From assembly GCF_000772935.1 (NCBI RefSeq), contig NZ_JPVR01000056.1:1-54828 (forward strand): 54,828 nt of DNA. Direction: 5' to 3'. The notes beneath the pieces were generated by a model. That model did not search any database and was not told where the DNA came from. It saw nothing but the letters and a program-made list of their open reading frames with translations. This stretch comes from Lysinibacillus boronitolerans JCM 21713 = 10a = NBRC 103108 (GTDB taxonomy: Bacteria > Bacillota > Bacilli > Bacillales_A > Planococcaceae). Positions 24,219-33,115 of this stretch are shown here, in pieces. Positions within the stretch are counted from its first letter, which is position 1; every line of letters begins with the position of its first letter. Both the position numbers and the translations under genes were made by a program.

Positions 24219-26240
24219 ATGAAAATAGTAGAAAGACTACAACAATTCCTCTTGCACTCTTGTGAATTAACACAATTTCAAGTATGGAAAAATATCCATG
24301 AGGATCGTTTTTCGCTTGTGCTTTCTCAAGGAATAGAAAATCATCTGCCACCTTCCTATGACAGGAAAGTTGTAGGTTTTTATGATTATTTCTTTCAATT
24401 TCATGAGAGGGGACGTTTGGTCATTCGAATTAAGAGAGTACTATCAGTAACGGAGCAACAAATTATCGAAACATTACTGCATGCATATTACTTAGAACTA
24501 ATGCTGGAAAAAGAACAATTTATACGTGAGAAAATGATGGAGAGCATACGGGAAATTTCCATTTTAAACGATATCCATACGCTATTGACCACGATTTTAG
24601 AGAATGCCTTATCGGTTATACCTGCTGCAGATTTTGGGGTACTGTGGATGTATGAGGAAAGTGAAGCAGCGCTTGTACCAAAAGCGTGGGTAGGGGGACC
24701 AGGTGAGGACATTAAAAATATGCGCATGAAGGTTGGAGAAGGGATTATTGGCAAGACCTTTAAAGAAAATCAGTCCATGATTTTGACTTCGTATACAGAC
24801 GTGCTAAAAGCTTCTTCTTCTGTAACAGAAGAGAATCTACGACATTTATTAAATTCCTATACGTTTGAGCATTTACAATCGGTTATTGCTGTTCCGATTG
24901 CAGTTGAGGAGCAAACATTGTGTGTGGTCATAATTTATCAAAATGGGGAACAAGCATTGCTAACAACAGAAGATAAACAGCTTTTGGAAAGTTTTTCTGA
25001 TCAGGTATCCATTGCATTGACGAATTCAAAACTGTTTCAGCACCTGAAGCTTCAAAATGAATTATTGCTGCAACGGGATCAAATTCACCATACTTTTATG
25101 AAGCTTTCTTTGCAAAATGCTGGTATGCAAGTCATTGTCAATGAAATAAGACATATGCTGAATTTGCGTCTCGTTATTAGAGATTTAATGGATGACTCCA
25201 TTTATGCAAGTCCACGTCATTGGATAGACAATGATGATGTAGCCATATTACGATCTTCTGTTCGTTTAACAGACTCTCCAGTATTTTATACAATTGAAAT
25301 CGAGAATGAATGGGTGGATTGCTATATTCAACCGATTGTTGGTGTAGGTCAAATACTTGGCTTTCTACTTATCGAGGTAAGTGAACAAGAGCTAGAATCC
25401 ATTCATAAATTAATTATCGAGCAGGCAAGCTCCGTTATTGCACTTGAAATGATACGGAAACAAACAATTGTGGATGCATTTTATAAAAAAACACATGATC
25501 TATTTCATGATTTTTTAATGTGCAAGGATCCTGGACAGCTCATTAAAAAGGGTGAAGAGCTTGGACTTGAGTCAAATACCTATTATGCTGTCGTTTTACT
25601 TCAGCTATCATCGAGCATGGATAGACAAGTGATGGATAGACAAGTTCATCTAATAATTGGGGAAATTAAAAAACATTTTCAAGAACATGCACCGATAGTA
25701 TTTGGCTTTGGTCATAAAATAACAATTCTTTGTCAATTTAAACGAATGGGTAATGAAGTGCTGCAACTTGTAAAGCAATTGCAAGCGAACTGGGAAAAAT
25801 TAAAAAGCAATACGTTGAAAATTGGAATTGGTTCGTTGTATCTGGGCTTGGACCATATAGCGAAAAGTTATAATGAAGCGGATAAAGCACTTTCATTTTT
25901 AATCACTCGTCAGCGCTGGGGCATCATGCATTATCAGGAGATTGGGGTGAATCGCCTCTTTATTCATCAAACACAGGAGGAACTTCTGAGCTTTGTGAAT
26001 GAAGTGTTTCAACCCTTACGCAATGAAAAAACAAAACATCAACTACTGGAAGAAACTTTACTGGTGTATATCGAGCAAAATGGCTCTGTAGGGGAGACAG
26101 CTAAACAGCTACACATTCATGTCAATACGTTGTATCAACGATTGAGAAAAATTGAAGAAAAGCTAACAATATCTTTTCAAAATGCTGAAGATGTCCTAAA
26201 GCTTCAGCTTGCCTGTTACTTAAGGAGAATGGTGCCTTAA
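24219..26240 (+). CDS. GAF-domain PucR/CdaR-type transcriptional regulator
   Basis: 673 residues from the ATG at 24219, with AAGTGAGG upstream. A longer reading from 24069 would run through the promoter region. Residues about 105-270 form a GAF sensor domain (VIPAADFGVLWMYEE, then GEGIIGKTFKEN and VIAVPIAVEEQTL). A central region and a GGDEF-like CdaR middle domain follow (IGIGSLYLGLDHIAKSYNEADKALS). The C-terminus has the PucR helix-turn-helix (GSVGETAKQLHIHVNTLYQRLRKI). It is divergent from the MFS-amidohydrolase operon, so it most likely senses the imported compound and activates that operon. Confidence 0.85.
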   Translation: MKIVERLQQFLLHSCELTQFQVWKNIHEDRFSLVLSQGIENHLPPSYDRKVVGFYDYFFQFHERGRLVIRIKRVLSVTEQQIIETLLHAYYLELMLEKEQFIREKMMESIREISILNDIHTLLTTILENALSVIPAADFGVLWMYEESEAALVPKAWVGGPGEDIKNMRMKVGEGIIGKTFKENQSMILTSYTDVLKASSSVTEENLRHLLNSYTFEHLQSVIAVPIAVEEQTLCVVIIYQNGEQALLTTEDKQLLESFSDQVSIALTNSKLFQHLKLQNELLLQRDQIHHTFMKLSLQNAGMQVIVNEIRHMLNLRLVIRDLMDDSIYASPRHWIDNDDVAILRSSVRLTDSPVFYTIEIENEWVDCYIQPIVGVGQILGFLLIEVSEQELESIHKLIIEQASSVIALEMIRKQTIVDAFYKKTHDLFHDFLMCKDPGQLIKKGEELGLESNTYYAVVLLQLSSSMDRQVMDRQVHLIIGEIKKHFQEHAPIVFGFGHKITILCQFKRMGNEVLQLVKQLQANWEKLKSNTLKIGIGSLYLGLDHIAKSYNEADKALSFLITRQRWGIMHYQEIGVNRLFIHQTQEELLSFVNEVFQPLRNEKTKHQLLEETLLVYIEQNGSVGETAKQLHIHVNTLYQRLRKIEEKLTISFQNAEDVLKLQLACYLRRMVP

Positions 26241-26292
26241 CAAGTTGCAGATGAAGTAATATAAATTTTAGTGTTTAAGCAAAAGAAAATGA

Positions 26293-26400
26293 TTTCCGTT
26301 CCGACCAAGTGCTTTCCTGTGAAGCTCAGCACATCCTCACAGAAAGATTTGCTCTGCAAGAAAGCGATGGAAAATGGCAAGCTTTAGCCTGGAACGGAAA
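26293..26400. repeat. Intergenic element with 10-bp terminal inverted repeats
   Basis: TTTCCGTTCC and GGAACGGAAA enclose 88 bp with internal pairing (TTTCCTGTGA with TCACAGAAA). The layout resembles the dispersed intergenic elements of Bacillaceae that begin GATTTCCGCTCC and end with the reverse. It lies between convergent genes. Nothing else is seen in 26241-26472. Confidence 0.5.
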
Positions 26401-26472
26401 CCTATTTACATAAGTTCTATTTAAAAAGTTTTTTTGTTACTTAAAAAGTTGTGTTTACAGAGCGTACCGCTT

Positions 26473-27477
26473 CTACTGTTCATCCTGAAAATAGATTTTA
26501 TAGAATTTGCGATTCGTTGCCTCATCATAGCCTACTTCAATTAATTCATCTATTTGGTCGATATGTTGAATATTTACTTGAATTTCAATATTGGAATCGA
26601 GTTTGATTTTACGTTTGTATTTCTTTTCAGCCTTCTCTAGCGCACTATCAGAAATAATAGTCTCATAGGGTTTAACCGAGTTAATGATGACATCTTTTTG
26701 GGTAGTGTCCGCTTGCTCAAAAACAGTTTCGATATAATGATTTACCTGAAACTCCTCTTCATTTCTAAAGTAATCCAGTGTTTTGTTCAAAAGCCCAAGT
26801 TTTTCTGTGCTTGTATAATTTTCTTCCTTTAAAATGAATTTTTTGCATTCTGTTAGTGCTAAATTGGTTTTATAATAATGCTCATCCGCTGCTTGTATTT
26901 TTAAAAATCGTTCTTGCCAATAAACGATATCTTCTTTACGCTTTGTTTTAATATACACGGCAGGAGATTGATCTGGTCCCATATCAACAATAATAGCCAT
27001 ATTATTAATCTTCTTCACGTTAATGCCATCCACACCGTGCACGATCATTTGATTGTGTTCATTTTTCACATCTAAAAACATTTCCTTTTCATCAATTTTG
27101 ACAATAGCGAGGATTTTTTTAGCCTCATTCAATAGTAAACAATTTTCAAATAGGCCAATAAAGAGTTCTCCGCTTTTGATGTTTGGATGCTGTGACACAC
27201 TATGTAAGTGCTTGGCTATATTTTGTGATTGTTCTAGGAAGTTATTTTCCTGCTCGAAAATCGCTCTTGAATACGTAAAAACTTCATTGAGTGCAATATT
27301 GCTTTCATGGAAAAATTCATATTGCTGTTCCATGTCAATTTTATTAAAAGCAAGCTGTGTAAAGGCTGCTTCTAACATGACCTCAGGTTGTGTAAAAACT
27401 TCTTCTCCTAAAATAAGCGTCTCGCTCAAAAAATGCAGACTATAGTGTGCTAATTTACTTTCACTGACTTCTAGCAT
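26473..27477 (-). CDS. Nucleoid-associated protein, NdpA/YejK-like
   Basis: 334 residues from the ATG at 27477, which has GAAGGTG upstream (an in-frame reading from 27486 overlaps that site). The sequence is soluble and mixed alpha/beta. The stretch GELFIGLFENCLLLNEAKKILAIVKIDEKE (shared only in pattern) resembles the central part of the 37-kDa nucleoid-associated family, and the C-terminal part (IISDSALEKAEKKYKRKIKLD) has the same role as the family's beta-rich end. Such proteins bind DNA nonspecifically. The assignment rests on pattern and is moderate. It is monocistronic. Confidence 0.5.
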   Translation of the reverse strand: MLEVSESKLAHYSLHFLSETLILGEEVFTQPEVMLEAAFTQLAFNKIDMEQQYEFFHESNIALNEVFTYSRAIFEQENNFLEQSQNIAKHLHSVSQHPNIKSGELFIGLFENCLLLNEAKKILAIVKIDEKEMFLDVKNEHNQMIVHGVDGINVKKINNMAIIVDMGPDQSPAVYIKTKRKEDIVYWQERFLKIQAADEHYYKTNLALTECKKFILKEENYTSTEKLGLLNKTLDYFRNEEEFQVNHYIETVFEQADTTQKDVIINSVKPYETIISDSALEKAEKKYKRKIKLDSNIEIQVNIQHIDQIDELIEVGYDEATNRKFYKIYFQDEQ

Positions 27478-27699
27478 AAATTTCACCTTCTAATTTTTCA
27501 TAGTAGCTAGTATACCATAACTTAAAGATTGCTTTTATAAGCACCAGTACTCATTGGAGGCAGATTTTTATGACCACCAAATGTTAGTGTTTTGTTATGA
27601 AAGAATGTTGAGGGTTGGAAGTTTAAAATACTGTTGCTTAGATAAAGATAAAAACATGTAGGGATACTCTGTACAAGTGTACTAAAGAGGGTGATCAAT

Positions 27700-29367
27700 A
27701 TGTGGGAAAAGGTTATTTCCTACATGCCACATTGGCAAGTTTTTTTACAAGGCTTTTTAGCATTTTTTATTCCATATTTAATTTATAAATTATTTCATGT
27801 TTTTTTATTTGTTAATAAGAGCAATGGCAAAATTGAGATGATAGAAAATAGTGAACAAGGTGAGATGATACACATACCTGTTCAAAAAACGTTAGAGCAA
27901 TTTACAGGCGATTATAATAAAGATCTTTTACAAATGAGGAAAGAACTTGGCCATAATTGGGATATTCATATTAGAGAATTTCAAATAGGGAATACGGATA
28001 CTCGTGCAGCGATCGTTTTTCTTAAAGGATTATGCGATAAAGAATTGATTGACAAACATATTTTGAAATCATTAATGAATGGACATACAGAAAAGTCATC
28101 AGTTTTAAGAGGGCATGAACTACAGCAATCGATTATTAATGAAATGCTACCAGTGAGTGATCTGTTAGAGGAAAAGAAAGTTATGAAAGCTGTTGGGAAA
28201 GTACTAACGGGTTCCACTGTATTAATTGTGGATGGCATACAGCATGTATTGATTATTGGTACGTCACATGGCAAAACTCGTAATCTTGAGGAGCCTGTTT
28301 CTGAGGCATTAGTACGTGGGCCTAGAGTGGGCTTCACGGAAAAATTAAGTGTAAATACCTCTTTATTAAGACAGCATGGTGAGAATCGAAATTTATCGAT
28401 TATTGAGATGGAAGTGGGCGAGCGTACAAAAAAAGAGTTGGTTTTAGCCTATATAGATGAGATTGTGGAGCCTAATCTTGTCAAAGAGGTGAAAACACGA
28501 ATTGAAACAATCCATTTGGATGATGTAGCTGAATCGGGGTATATTGAGCAATTGATTGAGGATAATTATCTTAGTCCCTTTTCGCAAGTGCAGAGTACCG
28601 AGCGTCCTGATCGTGTTGTTGCAGCTTTACAGGAGGGACGAGTGGCAATTCTTTTAGATGGAACTCCCTTTGCATTAATTGTGCCAGTCACGTTTAATAT
28701 GTTACTGCAATCACCAGAGGATTACTATGAACGTTGGTTATCGAGCTCTCTTATTCGCTTGCTTCGCTATTTTGCTGCAGGCATCTCTTTATTTGGCCCG
28801 TCGCTGTACATTGCTTTTGTATCATTCCATCAAGGGTTAATTCCCACGAAACTAGCGCTGTCCATGATGGCCACAAGGCAGGGTGTACCGTTTCCAGCAT
28901 TGATTGAAGCCCTCATTATGGAGGTCGCTATTGAGATATTACGAGAAGCAGGACTTCGCCTACCGAAGCCGATTGGTCCGACAATGGGGATTGTTGGAGG
29001 GCTTGTTATTGGAGAAGCGGCAGTACAGGCAGGAATTGTTAGTCCAATTATGGTCATTGTTGTTGCGCTAACAGCGATTTCTTCTTTTGCTATCCCTCAA
29101 TATAGTGCTGGTATCACGCTTCGAATGCTGCGTTTTGTCGCGATGTTTTCCGCAGCTTTATTTGGACTATATGGCATCATTCTGTTTTTCTTATTCCTTT
29201 GCAGTCATTTAGTGAAGCTAAAGAGCTTTGGTGTATCATATGTGAGCCCAACTGTTCCGTATCGAGCAGGTGATTGGAAAGATTTTATGGTTCGCATGCC
29301 GTTAAAGATGATGAAGCATCGCCCAAGATTGTTAAAGCCAAAAGATTCTGTCCGCAAAGGGGAATAA
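27700..29367 (+). CDS. gerAA: GerA-family germinant receptor A subunit
   Basis: 555 residues from the ATG at 27700 (AGAGGGTG six bases upstream). An N-terminal soluble region (about 55-330) contains motifs of the A subunit: a DNTxxxxR-like [28 protein letters not shown], and [13 protein letters not shown] before the first of about five membrane helices (ending [49 protein letters not shown] region, a family hallmark). The A, B and C subunits form a receptor in the spore inner membrane that responds to nutrients. Unusually, residues 8-34 add an extra hydrophobic segment before the usual start. It leads a three-gene operon, probably under the forespore sigma factor. Confidence 0.9.
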   Translation: MWEKVISYMPHWQVFLQGFLAFFIPYLIYKLFHVFLFVNKSNGKIEMIENSEQGEMIHIPVQKTLEQFTGDYNKDLLQMRKELGHNWDIHIREFQIGNTDTRAAIVFLKGLCDKELIDKHILKSLMNGHTEKSSVLRGHELQQSIINEMLPVSDLLEEKKVMKAVGKVLTGSTVLIVDGIQHVLIIGTSHGKTRNLEEPVSEALVRGPRVGFTEKLSVNTSLLRQHGENRNLSIIEMEVGERTKKELVLAYIDEIVEPNLVKEVKTRIETIHLDDVAESGYIEQLIEDNYLSPFSQVQSTERPDRVVAALQEGRVAILLDGTPFALIVPVTFNMLLQSPEDYYERWLSSSLIRLLRYFAAGISLFGPSLYIAFVSFHQGLIPTKLALSMMATRQGVPFPALIEALIMEVAIEILREAGLRLPKPIGPTMGIVGGLVIGEAAVQAGIVSPIMVIVVALTAISSFAIPQYSAGITLRMLRFVAMFSAALFGLYGIILFFLFLCSHLVKLKSFGVSYVSPTVPYRAGDWKDFMVRMPLKMMKHRPRLLKPKDSVRKGE

Positions 29368-29388
29368 GGGAAAGGGAGCAATGCAGCC

Positions 29389-30486
29389 ATGAACAGCACT
29401 TTAAAAGATAAAATAACACCTTCACAAGCAGTTGTTATTATCATTAACTATATTCTCGCAACTGGGATTCTTACCTTACCTCGCGCATCTGTAGAAAAAG
29501 TAAAAACGCCAGATGTTTGGATTAGTGTATTTTTAGGTGGAGTCGTTGCAATGATTGCAGGTGTAATCATTGTGAAGCTAAGCCAACAATACCCTGACAA
29601 AACATTTTATCAATATAATCAAGATATCATAGGGAAGTGGTTAGGCTGGTTTATAAGTGCGTGTGTAATTGCCTACTTTTTTACCATTTCTGCCTTTGAA
29701 GTTCGCATCATGGCTGAAGTAACTTCTCTCTTCTTATTAGAAGGAACCCCCACTTGGGCAATTATTTTGCCTTTTTTATGGGTTGGACTTTACTTAATAA
29801 GCGGTGGCATCAACACAATCGCTCGCTTATTTGAAATCATTTTTCCTATTACCTTTGTTATTTTTTTACTTGTGGCCTTTTTAAGTTTAGGGATTTTTGA
29901 AATCGATAATTTGAGACCAGTACTCGGTCTGGGCGTTGTTCCGATGTTAAAGGGAATAAAAACAGCGACACTAGCCTTTTTAGGGCCTGAAATTATGTTG
30001 CTACTTGTGGCATTTATGTATCCATCAGATAAATCAAAAGCCGTAAAGGTTGTACTGGCGGGTATAGCCATACCCTTGCTCTTTTATGTCATTACGGTTG
30101 TGATGGTCATTGGTGCTCTATCCATTGAGGGTGTTTTGACAAGGACTTGGCCAACGATTGAACTGATGCGAAGTTTCGAAATTCCTGGATTAATTTTTGA
30201 ACGCTTTGAGTCATTTCTTCTTGTAATTTGGATTATGCAAATATTTGCTACCTTTACGATTACTTATTATGCTGCTTCTTTAGGATTAGCACAACTTTTT
30301 AAGAAAAATATGCATCCTTTCTTATATGGATTGTTGCCAATTATCTACATTATTGCGATGACACCTAAAAATATTAACGATCTTTTTACATTTGGCGATA
30401 AGATTGGACATGCTGCATTAATTTTATTTGGTGTAGTACCGATAACCTTACTCCTTATTTCGAAATTGAAAGGAAAGAAAGCATGA
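29389..30486 (+). CDS. gerAB: GerA-family germinant receptor B subunit
   Basis: 365 residues with ten hydrophobic segments of the amino acid/polyamine/organocation transporter fold. The opening ITPSQAVVIIINYILATGILTLPR is the family's hallmark position, where the helix-1 break forms the ligand site. The B subunit binds the germinant. The gene starts 21 bases after the A-subunit stop and overlaps the C-subunit start by four bases (ATGA), so translation is coupled. The ligand cannot be told from the sequence. Confidence 0.9.
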   Translation: MNSTLKDKITPSQAVVIIINYILATGILTLPRASVEKVKTPDVWISVFLGGVVAMIAGVIIVKLSQQYPDKTFYQYNQDIIGKWLGWFISACVIAYFFTISAFEVRIMAEVTSLFLLEGTPTWAIILPFLWVGLYLISGGINTIARLFEIIFPITFVIFLLVAFLSLGIFEIDNLRPVLGLGVVPMLKGIKTATLAFLGPEIMLLLVAFMYPSDKSKAVKVVLAGIAIPLLFYVITVVMVIGALSIEGVLTRTWPTIELMRSFEIPGLIFERFESFLLVIWIMQIFATFTITYYAASLGLAQLFKKNMHPFLYGLLPIIYIIAMTPKNINDLFTFGDKIGHAALILFGVVPITLLLISKLKGKKA

Positions 30487-31673
30487 AGCGAATACATTGT
30501 TGTGTACGTTTACTTCTAGTTGCGATGGTAACCTTACTTCTTACTGGCTGTTGGAGTAGTAAAGAGATTGAAGATTTAGGCCTTATTGTAGGTACATCAT
30601 TGGATTTAGAAACGGGTGATGTTTCCTCTGAAGAGCAACAAGATGCTAGGTATGCAAACAGGCAGTTGCTAACTATTACCAATCAATTTGTTACGTCAGA
30701 GACAACGGTTTCTGGAACAAAAGAGGGAGCATTGCCAGAAAAAGCGTATAAAAATGTTTCTGAGACAGGTGATGCGGTGTTACCAACTTTACGAAATATG
30801 CTATTAAAGGTTGATAAACGTTCCTTTGCTGAACATTCCAAAGTAATTATTATTGGTGAGGAATTAGCTAGTAATATCAATCTCCAACAAACGTTGGATT
30901 TTTTTCTAAGAGAATTAGAAATACGGCCGAGTGGACTACTCTTTATTGCTCAGGATCAGGCAAGTCAGGCACTTGAAACAAATGAACCAACGAAAATTCC
31001 TGCCTTTCAATTAGTAGAAATGATGGAGGGACATGAAAGGACGACAAAAATTTTGCCTCCGATGACCGTAGCCAAACTAGAGGGGAAGCTGTATTCAGAC
31101 TCTAGCTTTTTATTGCAAAATGTGAGTACGGAAAATGGAGAAGTAAAATTTGCAGGCGCTGCTATCATTGAAGGAAAAACCAAAAAGCTACGAGGATTTT
31201 TAAATGAGAGTGACCTAGAAGGAATTGCATGGATGTCTGGCGATGCGAAAGGTGGCCTTGTCAAAGGCTACGATGAGAAGTCAGGTACACCCATTGTGTA
31301 TGAAATTATTTCAGCTAAAAGTAAAATTATTCCTCATGTAAAAGGGGAACAAATCTCCTTTACGATAAAAATTCAATCAGAGGGAAGAATTGCTGAACAT
31401 TGGGTTCTCTCCGATAAAGCATTTGACAATCAATTTTTGAAAAAAGCAGAGAAAGTATTTGAAAAAGAGATAGAGCGATTGGTGAGGAAAGCATTAGATA
31501 AAACGCAGCATGAATTTCAAACAGATGTCTCAGGGTTTGGCAATAAACTAAGAATCGACTACCCGAAAGTATGGCAAAAAAGAAAAAAAGAATGGGATCA
31601 AACGTTTAGTGAGGTTCCCATTACATGTGAAGTGAATGTTTCCATTAAGGATTATGGCACGTCAGGTGATTAA
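30483..31673 (+). CDS. gerAC: GerA-family germinant receptor C subunit (lipoprotein)
   Basis: 396 residues. The signal peptide ends in a lipobox LLTGC, so Cys22 should be lipidated and anchor the protein to the outer face of the spore inner membrane. The family opening WSSKEIEDLGLIVGTSLD and the C-terminal domain (RIAEHWVLSDKAFDNQFLKKAEKVFEKEI) are clear. The C subunit is needed for receptor function but its exact role is not settled. Last gene of the operon, followed at once by a terminator. Confidence 0.9.
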   Translation: MKRIHCCVRLLLVAMVTLLLTGCWSSKEIEDLGLIVGTSLDLETGDVSSEEQQDARYANRQLLTITNQFVTSETTVSGTKEGALPEKAYKNVSETGDAVLPTLRNMLLKVDKRSFAEHSKVIIIGEELASNINLQQTLDFFLRELEIRPSGLLFIAQDQASQALETNEPTKIPAFQLVEMMEGHERTTKILPPMTVAKLEGKLYSDSSFLLQNVSTENGEVKFAGAAIIEGKTKKLRGFLNESDLEGIAWMSGDAKGGLVKGYDEKSGTPIVYEIISAKSKIIPHVKGEQISFTIKIQSEGRIAEHWVLSDKAFDNQFLKKAEKVFEKEIERLVRKALDKTQHEFQTDVSGFGNKLRIDYPKVWQKRKKEWDQTFSEVPITCEVNVSIKDYGTSGD

Positions 31674-31693
31674 CATCGTTAATCATCTTTTTT
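31667..31693 (+). terminator. Terminator of the ger operon
   Basis: TGATTAAC pairs perfectly with GTTAATCA across a 3-nt loop, followed by TCTTTTTTT. The stem includes the gerAC stop codon. Confidence 0.85.
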
Positions 31694-31764
31694 TCTGTCC
31701 ATTTAAGTATATACTGGAATTAAAGGTAGGAGAGTAGATATTCGAAAAGATGGGGGATAAAGGC

Positions 31765-32226
31765 ATGCAATTTACCATTCAATCAATCGCTACAGTTCAT
31801 AACAATCGACAAATGATACAAGATGATCGCTGGGGAGAGATTATTTCAACTATTGAACTTGCTGATCATATCCATGAGGCATCCTTAAAAGGAATAGAAG
31901 ATTTTTCTCATCTAGAAATTATTTTCTATTTTGATAAGGTTACAGACGATCAAATCCAATATAAGGCTAGACATCCTAGAAATAATCAAGATTATCCTGA
32001 GGTAGGCATTTTCGCACAAAGGGGTAAGAATAGACCCAATAAATTAGGAAGTACAACCGTTGCGTTGTTAGAGGTCAAACCTAGAGCATTAATCGTTCAA
32101 GGGCTAGATGCCATAGATGGCACACCTATACTAGATATAAAGCCTGTGATGAAAGAATTTTTACCTAAGAAGGATGTTAAACAGCCCGCATGGTCAGTAG
32201 ATTTAATGAAGGCTTACTGGGGGTAA
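31765..32226 (+). CDS. trmO: TrmO/TsaA-type tRNA methyltransferase
   Basis: 153 residues if the ATG at 31765 is used; one at 31750 is also possible, and neither has a perfect ribosome site. The TsaA/YaeB beta-barrel features are present: SIATVHNNR at the start, IELADHIHEASLKGIEDFSHLEIIFYF, the GIFAQRGKNRPNKLG core that binds S-adenosylmethionine, and LDAIDGTPILDIKP. TrmO methylates the N6 of threonylcarbamoyl-adenosine 37 in some tRNAs. Some relatives methylate other substrates. Monocistronic. Confidence 0.8.
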   Translation: MQFTIQSIATVHNNRQMIQDDRWGEIISTIELADHIHEASLKGIEDFSHLEIIFYFDKVTDDQIQYKARHPRNNQDYPEVGIFAQRGKNRPNKLGSTTVALLEVKPRALIVQGLDAIDGTPILDIKPVMKEFLPKKDVKQPAWSVDLMKAYWG

Positions 32227-32266
32227 TAACATTGTTCATACGAAGACAATTGTGGATTTCTTGCGA

Positions 32267-32295
32267 AGGGGAGTAGCGTGCTCCCCTAATTTTTT
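32267..32295 (+). terminator. Terminator between convergent trmO and luxR-type gene
   Basis: AGGGGAG and CTCCCCT form a perfect stem with a 7-nt loop, followed by AATTTTTT on the plus strand. Its right end touches the stop of the minus-strand gene. Confidence 0.8.
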
Positions 32296-32989
32296 AAAGA
32301 ATGATTCCCTCTTGGTAAAGAATGCTAATGGCATGAGAGCGATTTTTGGCACGCAATTTTTTAATAGCAGATTTTACATATTGTGTAATGGTTAATTCAC
32401 TTAAATTCATAGCATCTGCTATTTCCTTTGTACTATCTCCCTGCGCTACCTGTCTCATTACCTCTAGCTCACGCTTGCTAAGAAAACCCTCTTTTTTGCT
32501 ATTTCTAGCTTGCATGATAAGCTGCCCAATCATGTTTCCAAAGGTTGTCATGTCATCTAACAGCTTTTCATTTATATCGATTTCCTCTTCTAATTGGGTA
32601 CTACAAATATAACCAAAAACATATTGCCCAATGTAAATCGGGACAATTAAAAACGAATTATTTTGCGAGGGAATAGAATATTTAATACTGATATTTTTTA
32701 AATAGTCCATACCTGTACAAAATTTAGCCTTCTTATCTTCAATAGCAGCATAAATAATAGGGAAGCTACGAATCTCCTCACGAATTTCACCAATATGACT
32801 ACCACCCGATTCATTCAAAAAAATGATTCCTTCAGCGACAAAGCCTATTGGAGAATACCTTAATAAATAGGCATCCTTGATAGGAAAAGAATCTAAATAT
32901 ACCTGCAAAATGTGTATCAACAACTCTTCATGGGTGGCATAACTTTGTACCGTGTCGAAACGTTTTTGAATGGTATAAAGATTGGACAT
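32294..32989 (-). CDS. LuxR-type transcriptional regulator
   Basis: 231 residues, ATG with AGGGGAT upstream. Residues 1-160 look like a GAF-type sensor (LLIHILQVYLDSFPIKDAYLLRYS, then SFLIVPIYIGQYVFGYICST). Residues 168-231 are a LuxR helix-turn-helix: FLSKRELEVMRQVAQGDSTKEIADAMNLSELTITQYVKSAIKKLRAKNR. It lacks a receiver phospho-acceptor Asp, so it probably senses a small molecule directly. It is divergent from the monooxygenase-dehydrogenase-esterase cluster and is its likely regulator. Confidence 0.8.
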   Translation of the reverse strand: MSNLYTIQKRFDTVQSYATHEELLIHILQVYLDSFPIKDAYLLRYSPIGFVAEGIIFLNESGGSHIGEIREEIRSFPIIYAAIEDKKAKFCTGMDYLKNISIKYSIPSQNNSFLIVPIYIGQYVFGYICSTQLEEEIDINEKLLDDMTTFGNMIGQLIMQARNSKKEGFLSKRELEVMRQVAQGDSTKEIADAMNLSELTITQYVKSAIKKLRAKNRSHAISILYQEGIIL

Positions 32990-33002
32990 GACCTATCCCC
33001 TT

Positions 33003-33027
33003 TTTTAAGTATATACTACGCTTAAAA
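33003..33027. promoter_or_regulatory. Dyad in the divergent luxR/monooxygenase promoter region
   Basis: TTTTAAG and CTTAAAA form a 7-bp inverted repeat with 11 bp between. The middle AGTATATACT is itself palindromic and contains TATACT, a -10 hexamer on both strands. This may be the LuxR-type regulator's operator overlapping a promoter. Confidence 0.45.
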
Positions 33028-33115
33028 TAAGGAATTTTCAATATTTTCTGTAAGTTGTAGTATTTAAGTTAAGTAAATCCATATTTTCCTATTTTGATGT
33101 GAGGAGGAGCAGCAG

